Of a stretch of DNA of 37,424 nt, positions 10,441 to 20,997 are shown piece by piece. Source of the stretch: Stenocarpella maydis (lineage: Eukaryota > Ascomycota > Sordariomycetes > Diaporthales > Diaporthaceae); NCBI GenBank assembly GCA_002270565.1, contig NQMI01000245.1:1-37424 (forward strand), read 5' to 3'. The notes under the pieces were generated by a model. The model saw only the letters and a program-made list of their open reading frames with translations. It had not been told where the DNA came from and did not search any database. The position numbers were made by a program, and so were the translations under genes. Numbering within the stretch: the first letter of the stretch is position 1; every line of letters begins with the position of its first letter.

Positions 10441-13400
10441 CGCAGGGGCGACGTCGATGGTTTCTGTAGTTGCGTAAACGTCCGCCGTCGTGTAAACCAC
10501 AGGCATAACCAACTTCGATATGACGAGTGTCGTGGTTGATGAGATGGTGGAGCAGTCTGCACCGGACTTCCCTGGTGCACACTGGGTCATGACCGTTACC
10601 GACTCGCTGAAAAAGGTCGACGTTGACTCTCGCGTTTTCGTCAGACTGACTGTTGTAGTCCGGGTGATCGTGCTCCGGGTGGTCGAGTCGACATCGCTGC
10701 CGCCGCCTGGCACGTGGTAGGCTACGCCGGTGGAAGATTGCGAGTCCCCTGCTCCTGTTCCTGTCCCTGTTCCCGGTGCCGGAGTTGGAGCAGGTACAGG
10801 GGCAGGTGCTGCGCCGTCAGCCACAGGCGTTACGCCAGGAGCCGACTGCCCTGCGGGGGTGTGCCCTTTTTCTGCTGGTGGAGCGGCTAGCCCGTGTTCT
10901 CCTTCAGCTTGCGAACTATCCGTGCCCGGGATGGCATGGTTCTCCGCGACTGGGGGAGCATCGCCCGGCTTCTTGTCCGTCGGCAAGGAACCGGGCGATG
11001 TCGATGATCCCGGGGCCTTCGCCATCGTGTCTGAGCTGGACAACGACGCACTGGACGGTCCGGACTGCGTCGACGTGGCCGCGGGATGTGACCCAGTGGA
11101 CAAACCTGAGGGCGGCGCGGCGTGTGCGTTATTTTGAGGATTGAAGGTGGCAAAAGATGACGGTGGGGCGCCGCTGTTCGACAAAGGCACGCTGGAGTGA
11201 CCCGCAGAAACCGTCTCTGAAGATTGCCTCTGCGAACCGTCCTTGGGAGGCACGAGTTTCGTGCCGTCACTCGGATCGGGTGCGCTGGATTGAGCCGAAG
11301 ATGACGCCCCTGGATTTTGCTTCTGCGGACCGTCCGGCGGAAGGTTGATCACTGACACTGACGAGGACGGCTGCGGCGCGCTGTTCTCCGACGCTGATGC
11401 GCCTGGGCCACTTGAAGATGCCATAGTCGCGGGCTGTTGCTGTGCGCCATTGTTAGGAGGTACGAATATTGGCGGAGACGGGATGCTGCCAGTCGGGTGC
11501 GGTGCGCCTGGGCTGCCTGGAGACACGATCTGTGAGGACTGCAGTTGCGGATTGCCTTTTGGAGGTACGAATGACGGCGCAGATGGCACTGGGACGCTTG
11601 GGCTGCCTGGAGACGGCCCTGAGGCAGTAGCTGGCGGGGCTGATGAGTCACTGGAGACGGGGCAAACAGTGGTATAAGCAACCACAGCCTCAGTTGAGAG
11701 GACTGTGGACTGTGCTGGACAGCTCTTTACTTCTGGTCCGCACGAGGTCACGGTGTGGATGTTGGTGCTGTAGACCGTAGAGGTTGTGAGTCCGGGTGAG
11801 GTGATTGGCCCGGTGGCGGAGCTTCCGGATGAGGCAGAGTCTTGCGTAGACTGTGTTCCGGTGGCTGTGCCAGACGCCTCGTGTGGACTCGCGGGGGCCT
11901 GGGAAGACCCAGGAGCAGATGATGCCCCCGTCAACGTTGAGGAGGGACCATTTTGAGACGAGGAATCAGCCACCGAGGGTGAGGTTTGGTGGACAGCTTG
12001 GTTCTGCGCACCCGGCAACGACGGAAGCCCTGCTGGTCCTCGAGCTGTTGAGGACGAAGAGGGGTGCGAAGCAGCATTCTGTGGAGGCGTGACCGATGAG
12101 AGACCAGTTTGTCCCCGTGCGGTTGAGGATGGAGGTGAGTGAGAAGCAGAATTCTGGGGGTCTGGAAGCGACGAAGTCGTCGTTCCTCCCCATGCCGTTG
12201 AGGACGAAGGCGGATGTGAAGCAGCATTCTGTGGCGGCACACCGAAAGGGAGACTGGCCTGTCGTCCTGTCGTCGACGAAGATGGGTGTGTGGCGGCATT
12301 CTGTGGAGGCGTAACCGACGACAGACCCGTCTGTGCTCGTGCTGCCGAGGAAGCTTGCCGCGATCCTGACCCTGTGGACGGGCTATTTTGCGTTGAGGAG
12401 TGGGCATTTCCCTGGGTGACAGGACAAACAGTGGTGTAGTCGACCACGATTTCTGTGACGAGCACAGTCGAGGACTGGGGCCCATGAGCAGGACAGTTTG
12501 TGACTGCCGTGTTGCATGAGGTGACGGTAGAGAAGACGGTCGTTTTATACACAATGCTCGCCGTGAGCTGAACAGACCCGGAGCTTCCGCCTGCCTGGGT
12601 GCTGTGGCTAGTGGCCGTGTTTGTCGACGACGAACCCCCGCCATTTCTGCTCGATGAGGGCATACTACCAATTGCCTGTGTCCTCTGGCTGGAGGCGGTG
12701 TTTAGTGAAGCCGTAGCTCCTGTAAACCTGCTGAATATGGACGAACCTGTCTGTGTGGCAGAATTGATTGAAGCTGAAGCGCCAGTAGGCCTGCTGGATG
12801 GGGGCGAGCTGCTGCTTGCCTGGCTACTCCGGCTGTGAGTACTACTCGATGAGACGGAGGCCGCGGTAGCCCTGCTCGACGTGGAAGATGTTCCCCGCGG
12901 GGTGCTGATGGTGTTCGAGGTGGTAGACGGTGCTGGCGGCGCAGCTGTGAGGCTGTTGAGCGCGCTTGAGGCGACGGCAGAAGATAGAGCCTTGGGCAGT
13001 TCAGACAGACATTGAACGCTGTTGCTGGAACCGCTCTTGTCGGTATAGTTAAAGTAGGCGCACTTTGACGCCGGCTCCAGGTTCACGGTCTTCACGTACG
13101 CGATATATGGCAACTTGCTGAGATCCGTCTTACCGCCCGCCCACTGTATTACCCCAGGAGCGTTTTCTGGATCACCCGCGACCCAGGCACCTAGGTGAAA
13201 CCGGGCTGGTGTCTGGGGATATTGGTGCTCACCGTTGTCACAGTCCTTCTTGTACAGCTTCCGGACGACCTGGCCATCGATGGTCCATGTCAGGCTGTCA
13301 GCCGTCCAGTCTATGCCATAGTTGTGGAGCCCCGTCGTCATCTCAAACGGGCGGGAGACCATTGTCGACCGGTCATAGCTGCCAGTGATGCCCTTGCCGA

Positions 13401-13914
13401 AGTAGTTCGTCTGCACAACGGGGTATATTTGCCAGTAGTTGTTGCCGCTCCACTCCCAGTCGACCTCGTCTGCCGTGTCCGACATCAGCACTGCCGATGA
13501 GATGATGCCTGCGCCGGGGGCGGCTTGCATCGTCACATCGACGTAGCCGTACAGGAAGTAACCGGTGGTCCAGATATACGGTGCATCAAAGCGTTTCTCG
13601 ATCGGGAAGACACCGCCGTCCTTGCTATCCAAACGAAAGGTCGCGTAGTCAGCGATAGTCCAGCCGTTTATGGGGACATCTGCGGTGGATGGCTTGGTAA
13701 AGTCAGTGCGTAGTGGCAATGTTATCCCGGGAATAGGTTTGCAGGTTTCTGTCCAAAGTCAACACTAGTTAATGTCAAGGGAAATTGCCCCGTGTAACTT
13801 CTGGATGTTGTTATGTCAATGTTGATAATCACCTTTCAGAGGATTACAGTTTGCTGCGTTGACGGTGGCTATTGCAGTCGCCGCAACTGCACATATCAGC
13901 CTGCGAAGTTGCAT
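10249..13914 (-). CDS. GH16 CRH/UTR2-type cell-wall transglycosylase, very long GPI-anchored form
   Basis: Two exons: 13833-13914 and 10249-13748, intron 13749-13832 (84 nt, phase 1), about 1193 residues. Exon 1 encodes a signal peptide (MQLRRLICAVAATAIATVNA) and the start of a cysteine-containing N-terminus; splicing gives NCNPLKETCKPIPG. Residues about 45-265 form the GH16 domain, with catalytic motif DEVDWE at 121-126 (nucleophile Glu122, acid/base Glu126 by family analogy). Canonical members read DEIDxE, so the Val is conservative. CRH enzymes link chitin to beta-glucan in the wall. The remaining ~900 residues are Ser/Thr/Pro-rich, with two cysteine modules (VTSC...CPA...TTVCPV, about 422-471 and 682-725), two blocks of tandem repeats, and a poly-Ser run. 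The C-terminus ends in a hydrophobic GPI-type signal (VPGVLMALSMAVLFL). Ordinary CRH proteins are about 350-550 residues, so this stalk is exceptional and may give adhesin-like properties. Confidence 0.9.
10406..10438 (-). repeat. (CTG)11 triplet repeat encoding poly-Ser
   Basis: Eleven uninterrupted CTG triplets on the plus strand, read as AGC serine codons on the minus strand near the C-terminus of the GH16 protein, just before the GPI signal. Expansion or contraction stays in frame and would change stalk length. Confidence 0.92.
11980..12357 (-). repeat. In-frame ~26-28 residue tandem repeats in the GH16 stalk
   Basis: Five to six degenerate copies built around PPQNAASHPSSSSTARG (variants PPQNAATHP, DPQNSASHS, GAQNQAVHQ) at about residues 492-617. 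A second block at about 11200-11610 has four looser ~32-residue units around F/LVPPKxGxQxQSS. Both lie in the wall-spanning stalk. Copy number cannot be judged functionally from one allele. Confidence 0.8.
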
Positions 13915-15127
13915 TCTCAAACACGCTGATGGAAACCTCTCAGTCGGTATGATTGAATGTCTTGCAAGGAACATGGCGAGTGTCTCAGGAAAATTCGGCA
14001 TTCTCGAGGAAGCCTGGTTCTTGAGTGGCTGAGGAGAGGCGTTGCCCGTCCTGCGGACAAAGAGGCGGATGCCTCGTCTAAACAACCCCGATACCCGGCA
14101 TCACATTGAAAGACTGCTTGTGGCGATGATATCGCCACTCACACACACCACAAAGGGCGGTTGGCGATGCTTACCGTCAAGCTACCCGCGTTCCCCTTCC
14201 GGAAGATATTCTATCCAGCCCAACTCAAAATTCAGCGTCCGCTCAACCGATAGAACTCACCTGTGATTTCCTTGAAATCGCCAAAATATCAAGATATGCG
14301 TTTCAATGGTGACTTTGATGCAGGATATAAATTTCGATGGCATTGGTTGAACACACCCCGGTAAATCACTGAGGTGAACGCACATGCTCGAAACTCATGA
14401 TCCCGTACCATTCGGCCTTTTTGGACGTCGTGTATCCTGCGTTACTGTTTACCCATGTCGTTCTGTATTGCTCAGAGAAAGTATCCATATCAAGGGTTGG
14501 CCATTACAACGCCATTTCCTCTGCACGGGCCCGTAGCTGATAACTCGATCCAGCTTCAATCGGCGAACCATGAAGGTGGCTCTTCTGAGGCTCCCTCAGA
14601 GCAGAGAAGACAGCAAGTATGCTTGGATGTGATCCAGGACATTGCGGTCTTTCGGACTTGCGGCCGACGGCACTCGAGTGATAGGGACACGTGGGGCTCG
14701 TGGTCGGGCCGTGTTTGGGTCTCAAGGACAGAAACGGCCAGGGCAGAGGTCGAAACAACTCCCTAGGTAGGCACGACAACATCTTTTGTTGAATTGAAAG
14801 CCGGTGTCAGCATGGCAGACCTAGGAGGAGCCGGCAGAGGCGGGCGCGACCAACCCGCGACCAACCGCACGGCCGGTGATAAAAATAGAGGGCCAAGGCG
14901 TGACGACCAACAAAGTCGACCTACAAACCGACCAGGACGAACCGGTGCAGCGCTTATAAGATACAGGACGCAGGACAAACCCGGACCGCCGCCGTAACAA
15001 AGAGCACTCTACTGCCATTGGAAGACCCGGCTGGAAATACTGGAATCAAATTGAGAAGTTCATTGTCCACAATTTGGGGGCGGTCAACCTGACTTTAGGA
15101 CACAAAAGTCTACACACCTAGGCAATC
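13915..15127. other. Divergent intergenic region between GH16 and F-box genes
   Basis: This is a 1.2 kb bidirectional promoter region: the GH16 gene reads leftward and the F-box gene rightward. No coding frame is supported. CCTAGG occurs at 14762-14767 and again at 15117-15122, the latter only five bases upstream of the F-box start codon. A TATAAG sequence lies near 14956 on the plus strand. Confidence 0.6.
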
Positions 15128-16930
15128 ATGAACATCCTCTCTCTCCCGGACGAGCTCCTTGTTGAGATACTCAGCGCCGTTAAAACTCAAGACCCGGACA
15201 ATCATGCACAAGACACATCCTTCGCCAGCTCACCAGGAGACATCGCCAATGCGAGGCTGGTCTGTCGCCGGTTCGCAGCATGCAGCTCACACCTGCTGGT
15301 CCCCTACATCCGGCTCGATGGGATCAACTCGGAGTCACTGGAGAAGCTCGAGGCCATCTCTGAGCACCCGACCATTCGGAAGGGAGTTCAGATCGTTAGG
15401 CTCGTCACCCACTTTTACATCCCAGCTTACGCAAATGATGTCCGACGGTTCGCGTGGTATGCCGTGAACCGGGTCTTCAGCCAAGCATTGGAGTACAAAG
15501 AGGCCCTGGAAGCCTCCGAGGATGACGGCGCCGAGGGATACAGCGAGACGAGACAGAAGGGCGCGGCAATGCTGGCTAATGTGAAAGCCATGCTCAGGAC
15601 ATGGGGCCGCGTCAGCCTCGAAGACATGGAGGATGGCATAGGATCATGGAGTATAGACTTTGAAAAGTCCAACCAGGGTTATATGGCCCTCCGGCGAAGG
15701 AACTCTGGCGATCAAGAAAAGAGCGAGGTGGAGAGACACATCCAACTATTGAACATCGCTCATCAGCTTTACCGTTTGCGCTACGAAGACCAAGAGCGAC
15801 TTCGACAGGATGATGCCTTTGTAGAGAGGTTCGCGGCAGCCATGGCCCGGATGCCCAAGGCCAGGGGAGTCGAGCTCCGTGACTGGCAGGGGGATATGGA
15901 TGCGGACCGCAGCCAGGTTTTCTTTCCCGAAACAGACGAATACGCGGGCCTGGTAGATATAGACTCACTTGTCCAGCCCATGGCCTGGGAGGAAGCCATG
16001 GACCGGCAGCTCGGCGAACCCCCAGTCGAACTCCTGTTCAAGCTCCCAATCGCGATCAACCAGGCTGCGGCCAGGCTCGACAGGATATCGATCCAGACCA
16101 GCGCGGCCGCGGAGCAATACTACCCCCTGTTTGGCAAGGTCGGCATGAATGATTTCATCAGACTGGGGACGGCGATCAACAAGATGAACTTGAAAAGCTT
16201 CATCTTCCTGCACAATACGGACATCAAGCCCCGCGTGCGGCGGACACCATCTCCAGACGATATCGACGCGTTTGACAGCTTCATCTCGGCCATGACCAAC
16301 AGCAGCGGGCTGGAACGGCTCTGGCTGCGCCTGGACAGCGGGTGGTCCGAGGGAGGGCTCGACGCCGAGAGGCAGTCCGGACTCGGGCCATTTCTCCTCC
16401 CCGATGCCGAGTCCATTGAGCGCTGGGGGCGGCCGGACTGGGAGAACCTCGGCGACATCCACCTATCCGATTTCGCGCTGCACGTGTCGGACCTGGAGCG
16501 GCTGGCTGCGCAGCTCAAGGAGTCGGGGACGGTGCTCGAGTTCCTCACGCTGCAGCGGATCCGCCTCCTCAGCGGCACGTGGTCCCAGGCCCTCGAGGTC
16601 CTCCGCAAGGTGGAAGTGGAGTACGGGAAGCAGCTCATCGAGCCCAGGGGGGCCGAGTGCGAGGACGTGACGATGATGCAGGGCGGGCGGTATGATGCCG
16701 TTTTCGGAAGATCCTGGGACGACACGAGAAGCCTTGCTGATGACTTTATCAACGGAGACATGAAGCATAACCCGCTCCTGGATAACTATACCGTCGAGTT
16801 CTTGTACTCGGTTGGTGGTGAGGATGTACTTGTGGAGGTCACGGTGGGCGACGAGACTGAGGATATGCCAGAAACTGGACAAGTTGGAGATGAGATCGCT
16901 GCACAGATTATATCTCAGGTTGCTTTTTGA
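15128..16930 (+). CDS. F-box domain protein
   Basis: One uninterrupted exon of 600 residues. The N-terminus MNILSLPDELLVEILSAV followed at about residues 38-60 by IANARLVCRRFAACSSHLLVPYI is a classic fungal F-box (LPxELL...NxRLVCRxF). F-box proteins bring substrates to SCF (Skp1-cullin-F-box) ubiquitin ligases through Skp1. The rest has no recognisable LRR or WD40 repeats, though scattered Leu/Trp-rich segments (SSGLERLWLRLDSGW, LERLAAQLKESGTVLEFLTL) look like degenerate leucine-rich substrate-binding helices, common in expanded fungal F-box families. Start is the first ATG after an in-frame upstream stop; the frame is GC-rich and codon use looks genuine throughout. The substrate is unknown. 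Confidence 0.88.
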   Translation: MNILSLPDELLVEILSAVKTQDPDNHAQDTSFASSPGDIANARLVCRRFAACSSHLLVPYIRLDGINSESLEKLEAISEHPTIRKGVQIVRLVTHFYIPAYANDVRRFAWYAVNRVFSQALEYKEALEASEDDGAEGYSETRQKGAAMLANVKAMLRTWGRVSLEDMEDGIGSWSIDFEKSNQGYMALRRRNSGDQEKSEVERHIQLLNIAHQLYRLRYEDQERLRQDDAFVERFAAAMARMPKARGVELRDWQGDMDADRSQVFFPETDEYAGLVDIDSLVQPMAWEEAMDRQLGEPPVELLFKLPIAINQAAARLDRISIQTSAAAEQYYPLFGKVGMNDFIRLGTAINKMNLKSFIFLHNTDIKPRVRRTPSPDDIDAFDSFISAMTNSSGLERLWLRLDSGWSEGGLDAERQSGLGPFLLPDAESIERWGRPDWENLGDIHLSDFALHVSDLERLAAQLKESGTVLEFLTLQRIRLLSGTWSQALEVLRKVEVEYGKQLIEPRGAECEDVTMMQGGRYDAVFGRSWDDTRSLADDFINGDMKHNPLLDNYTVEFLYSVGGEDVLVEVTVGDETEDMPETGQVGDEIAAQIISQVAF

Positions 16931-17679
16931 GTTGGTATTTCTTTTTCTGGTTTAAGGTGGGGGGGGGGGGAACGAATGCCAAATATTCGCGGTTTAGAAA
17001 GCGTCAAATGAAGAAAGGGAAAAAAAAAAAGGCGTCATATTCAGCATATCCCTGGCCATGGGGTGGTGCAGTGACTTTGTATATGTCGGTGGTGCGGTAC
17101 TTGAGTTTACATATGCAAATGATATGTTCCAAGATATTGCCTTGACTTAAGGTCTTCCGCTCGGGAAGCACCAGAGTCCAGCAGGTAGTGTCTCGAAAAC
17201 CATATCACTGCTGGGGTCTTCTTTGGGTCTTTTAATTGATACCATAGCATGAAGCAAGAATCGGAAGATTGCAAGTGTGTTTATTGGTGTAGTTGCAATA
17301 TTGTCGGTTGACACCGTAGCCATGATTACCTAGGTGGGTACCTCTGGCTGATAAGGCCCAACAACCGAGACGGAAGGCTACTGCCATTAGTGTTTATGCC
17401 CTTATCTACGCTATACGGGTGTCTTCTATTTTATAATCCTTCGGCAATTACGCCTGGGCAGCCAGCCAGCCTCAAGTGTTGTGAAGTCGAACTAGGGTAA
17501 GAAGCATGTGGCCTCTGGGAGGACCTGGTTGACAAGCTGTAGACAACCAAAAGCTGGCTATCATGCTCCTAGGTTTGGAAACTTGGGGATCTGCGGCGGC
17601 CCCGTTGCTGCTCGTCTGCATAACAAGAGCTGGACCTGCACCAGATGACATGTCTGCGGTCGCAAGCCGGGAGCGATCT

Positions 17680-17831
17680 GACTGCCAGGCGACACACATA
17701 TTCCTCCCGCGCGGATGGACGGGAACTTGACCCGCCAGGGCACGGCAGCTGGGGACTGCCCGTGCTCTAAGCTCGTGCTCTCCGGGTATAGTCTAGGGGC
17801 ACGCGTGGTGGCGGGTGACATGTTGAGTGGC
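17680..17831 (+). pseudogene. Remnant of a cutinase/acetylxylan-esterase (CE5) gene
   Basis: The plus-strand frame contains CPCSKLVLSGYSLGARVV (about 17755-17808), matching the nucleophile region of CE5 serine esterases (C-P-x-T/S-K-L/I-V-L-S-G-Y-S-Q-G), with Leu in place of the usual Gln after the catalytic Ser. About 80 bases upstream, one frame over, CQATHIFLPRG resembles the start of the CE5 domain (C-x-x-x-H-V-F-x-A-R-G). In an intact gene these motifs lie roughly 75-90 residues apart; here about 20-25 codons separate them and the frame shifts, so the middle appears deleted. No downstream Asp/His region is seen. The short match could be chance, but two motifs in order on the same strand argue against that. 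Confidence 0.5.
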
Positions 17832-18802
17832 ACGCAAGGTGGCTCGGTCATGTATCAAACAATGTCAGAGACATGCAGCTGCGGCACCGTTGTCCAACGG
17901 CGGAGTGGCTGGCCACTGTCAGTGACGGCGAGGGGCTCGTGTGGATGGATGAGTGGGTGTCATGATGGGGTTGTGTTTGCGTGCTGGGCACTGGGCTTTA
18001 TACTTCCCAGGTTCCAAGGGGCTGACTGATCGACAAGCAGTGGCAGCGTTTAGTGTTTATTGTTTTGAGAAGCTTTGACTTTCACCGTTGACATGTTTCG
18101 CATATTGTTGAATGTGACATTGTATGATCTGGTGCAACGTTATGGCGGATGGCGGGTGATATTTAATTTTATTTAATTTTATTTTAAATTTTTTTTGTTG
18201 GCCTCTTTCGCGCGCCAACTAGCACGGGAAGTAGGAAAGGGCGAGGGTAGAAGAGATGAAAGAGAGGAGACGGAGACGGGATGGGAGGAGATGGCCAACG
18301 GCCAGGCAGGGCAGCGGCTAGGCAGCGGCTAGGCGGACCGATGTGGCGGAGGAGGAGCTTGAATAATGACGAAGGGGCACAATGATGAGGCAGGCAGCGG
18401 CCTCTTGTCAGTGTCACGATGAAGCCGTAGCGGGCGGCGGAGAATTCTTGAGGACAGGAGTTCCGTCTCAAGTGCAAGAAGCGACCCCCTGCAGTTGCCG
18501 CATGCAGGTCTAGCTCTGTGCCTCTGCCAGCCCCTGCCAGCCCCTGCCAGCTTCCTGCCAGCTCCCTGTGGGTGCCCCCCCCCCCCCGGAGTGTCTCAGC
18601 AGGGTCAGAGTCTCGGCCCAGGCAGCTGGGGCCACCCCTGCTAGCGTTGAGGCTCTTCTGCTGCTTATTTCGAGGATCTCAACCTTGATGAGTTTATTCC
18701 CACCACGGACGGCATGCAGTGGCACCGACGGGCCAAGGCTCTCCCCAGCGGACGAGAAATGGTGCTGGGCGTGGTCTAGGCAGCCTGGCATACACAGGTG
18801 TC

Positions 18803-18870
18803 TACCTACCTACCTAGGTACCTACCTAGGTACCTACGCCCCTACCTCCCTACCTAGGTGGGTACCTACC
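18803..18870. repeat. Cluster of TACC/CCTAGG palindromes
   Basis: About 68 bases made almost wholly of CTACC, TACCTAGG and GGTACC units, with CCTAGG at 18813, 18825 and 18853 in overlapping TACCTAGGTA contexts. The arrangement is self-complementary at several registers. It is the densest instance of a motif that recurs singly elsewhere in the window. Confidence 0.92.
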
Positions 18871-19527
18871 TTTGCACCTTTCAACCCCTGCTTGTTCAGT
18901 CCCCTCGGTTCCCTTCTCGCAGCCCTCGACTGACTCACTCGCCCACCACATGGCTGTGGGGCAAGAGAAAGAAGTGAACATACCGAGGACTACGTACCAG
19001 GCTGCATGTGTCGAGAGCATAGCCAAGCTTTCTTGCAGACCCCAAAATCTCAGCCGCCCTGGCTGGCAATCACCTTGATGCTGCAGATCTCCCGGCTGGT
19101 GGGTGCGCCCTGTCTCTGCTGTGCTGTCAGCCAAAACCCTATTCTCTGTGGGCATGGGCTATCCCAGGCCCTCGTGCTCAGCGCATGATGTCTCGTCCCA
19201 TCAATGTCCACTGGTGGCGTGCTTAGCTCTGCTCTGTCTCGTGTGTCGCGCGCCTCGCTGCCGCTGCCATGTGCCGCAACCTCGTCGAGGCAGCATGGCA
19301 TCGGCCTCGTCAGGGGTTGTCGTCTCACCACCCCTGCCAGCCATCAGTGCCCAGGCCCAGTATGATGGGCATTGAAGGGGAGGGCATACACTACTGTATG
19401 TACACTGCGTATCTCGGTACGCCACCCCACACAGCCTACCCTGGCGAACATCATGTTTTGCACATCACTTGCACACTACCTAGGTAGACTTCAGCCATGC
19501 ATGCCGTGTCGCGTCGGCCTGCCGTCT

Positions 19528-19560
19528 GTCTGCCTGTCTGTCTGTCTGTCTGTCTATAAA
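19528..19560 (+). promoter_or_regulatory. Pyrimidine (CTGT)n tract and TATA box of the secreted Ala/Gly-rich protein gene
   Basis: A CTGT/CTGC repeat runs directly into TATAAA at 19555-19560, about 290 bases upstream of the ATG at 19851. Downstream are CT-rich leader sequences (19590-19760). This arrangement of TATA box, CT-rich initiator and long leader is typical of strongly expressed fungal genes. Confidence 0.6.
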
Positions 19561-19850
19561 GTCGTCGCTACCGGCTCACATGGCATCACGGCCTCCCTCC
19601 CACTCCTTCTCCATCACCTCCAAGCCTGCGCTCCCAGCTTCAAGTTCGCCGTCTTCCATTCTTTACCAGTTCTGTGAACACTTGGTTCCGTACCACATTC
19701 TTTTTTACCTACTACTGTTTACTCACTCACTTACATTCATTCCTTCAATCCTCTTGCTCGGCCAAGGATTATATACTCGTATACAACATACCCACACACA
19801 ATATCACCTTCCTCAGCCCATTTGCCCAGGCAACCTCAAAAGCCGCCACC

Positions 19851-20997
19851 ATGATGTCCAAGGCCGTCATCCTCTCTGCCCTTGTGGCCTACGCCGAGGC
19901 CCGTTTCGGCCAGGAACAGATTCCTGTCGCTGCTGTCTCTGCCCTCTCCAGCTTTGGCAACCCTGGAGAGGCTGCCACCCTCGCCGGTGGAATCCCCGGG
20001 TCCCTGCTCGCCGCCGCCAACCCGTGCGACAAGGTAAGCTGCCCACTGCCGATGTTGTTGGCCTCGTCCCGCCTGCCTCGGCCAGTGCTGACCACACCAC
20101 CCACAGCTCACCCTGGCCGACAAGATCGTCACCCAGCTCGGCACCGACCCCTCCGTCATCGATGCCGCAAAGGGGCTCGTCGCCGCAGAGCAGAACTTCA
20201 ACCCCTTTGTCGTCTCCATCCCCAGCATCTGCTCTGATGCTACCCTCCCTGCCACCGCAGAGCTGCGTGGCGTCGTGCCTCTGGTCGACCCCGCCGTCAC
20301 TGGCTCTGATGTCGAGAATGCCAACTCAAAGACTTCCCTCGCCACCCCATTCAACGCCGCCGGCCTGTCCGTCGCAGAAATCATGGCCGCCAATGGTTTC
20401 TCAAACCTGACTGCCGTTGCTGCTGATGGCACAAAGTCCGCCGTTGGTGGTGCTGCCTCCGGTGCCAGTGGAAATGTTGACTCTGGCGCTGCTGCCGGCA
20501 ACGCTACTTCCGATGCTTCCAACGGAAATGCCAACGCCGGTGCTGGTGGCAAGAAATCCTGCAGCGGTGCCAAGGGCAAGGGCAAGGGCAAGGGCTCGAA
20601 TAACAACAATGCCGGAGCCACCGCCGGATCCGATGCCAACGGAGCTGCTGCCGATAACAACAACAACGGCACTGCTGCTGCCACCGGCGGCCAGACTTCG
20701 CTGGCCGGTGTCGACTTTGGAAAATGTACTCCTACCATGGACTTCCAATTCGGCCGACCCGGCCGCAAGGCAACCGAGGGCACCTTCCTGCCTACAGACC
20801 CTCTCGTTGCCAAGGGCCAGCAGGATGCCCTCAACCCCAACATCATCACCAACCGCATCTGCGACCAGCTTACCAACGTCTGCGACGCCAACCAGGCCGC
20901 CAAGGATGCCTGCCAGAGCGCAAAGGCCACCGTCCAGGCCCTGGGTACCAAGGACGCCTCCACTGCTACCGCCTTCAACCAGGCTTTGGGCTTCTAA
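19851..20997 (+). CDS. Secreted Ala/Gly-rich protein, conserved in filamentous ascomycetes, function unknown
   Basis: Exon 1 19851-20033, intron 20034-20106 (73 nt, GTAAGC...CACAG, phase 0), exon 2 20107-20997; 357 residues. The start sits in GCCGCCACCATGATG, a near-ideal context. A short signal peptide (MMSKAVILSALVAYAEA) precedes RFGQEQIPVAAVSALSSFG. An N-terminal conserved block (about 20-165, including AEQNFNPFVVSIPSICSDATLP and ELRGVVPLVDP) and a C-terminal block (about 280-357, with NPNIITNRICDQLTNVC) flank a low-complexity Gly/Ala/Asn centre with GKGKGKGKG. The pattern matches a family of abundant extracellular fungal proteins that I know only as uncharacterised. There are paired Cys residues in both blocks and no GPI signal at the C-terminus, so it is probably released or loosely wall-bound. 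A long antisense frame (19836-20978) is a codon-bias shadow. Confidence 0.85.

Larger units (their letters stand above)
16931..19527. other. 2.6 kb intergenic with gene remnant and palindrome cluster
   Basis: After the F-box stop come homopolymer runs (G at ~16957, A at ~17021) and an AT-rich block (18160-18200). A CE5/cutinase-like remnant (17680-17831) and a CCTAGG palindrome cluster (18803-18870) are listed separately. Single palindromes occur at 17329, 17578 and 19479. No intact gene is supported. Confidence 0.6.

Noticed and set aside
13189..13196. ACCTAGGT inside the GH16 coding sequence as another inserted palindrome
   Set aside because: It reads in frame through the conserved FHLGAWVAG segment, which is normal GH16 sequence, and lacks the TA flanks, so it is ordinary coding DNA.
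17715..18029. A complete 104-residue gene starting at the ATG at 17715
   Set aside because: Only the first ~40 codons resemble a CE5 esterase; there is no signal peptide and the rest has no match, so a remnant is more likely than a gene.
19836..20978. 380-codon open frame antisense to the secreted Ala/Gly-rich protein
   Set aside because: It mirrors the strong codon bias of the plus-strand gene, has no family motif and crosses the plus-strand intron. It is a shadow.
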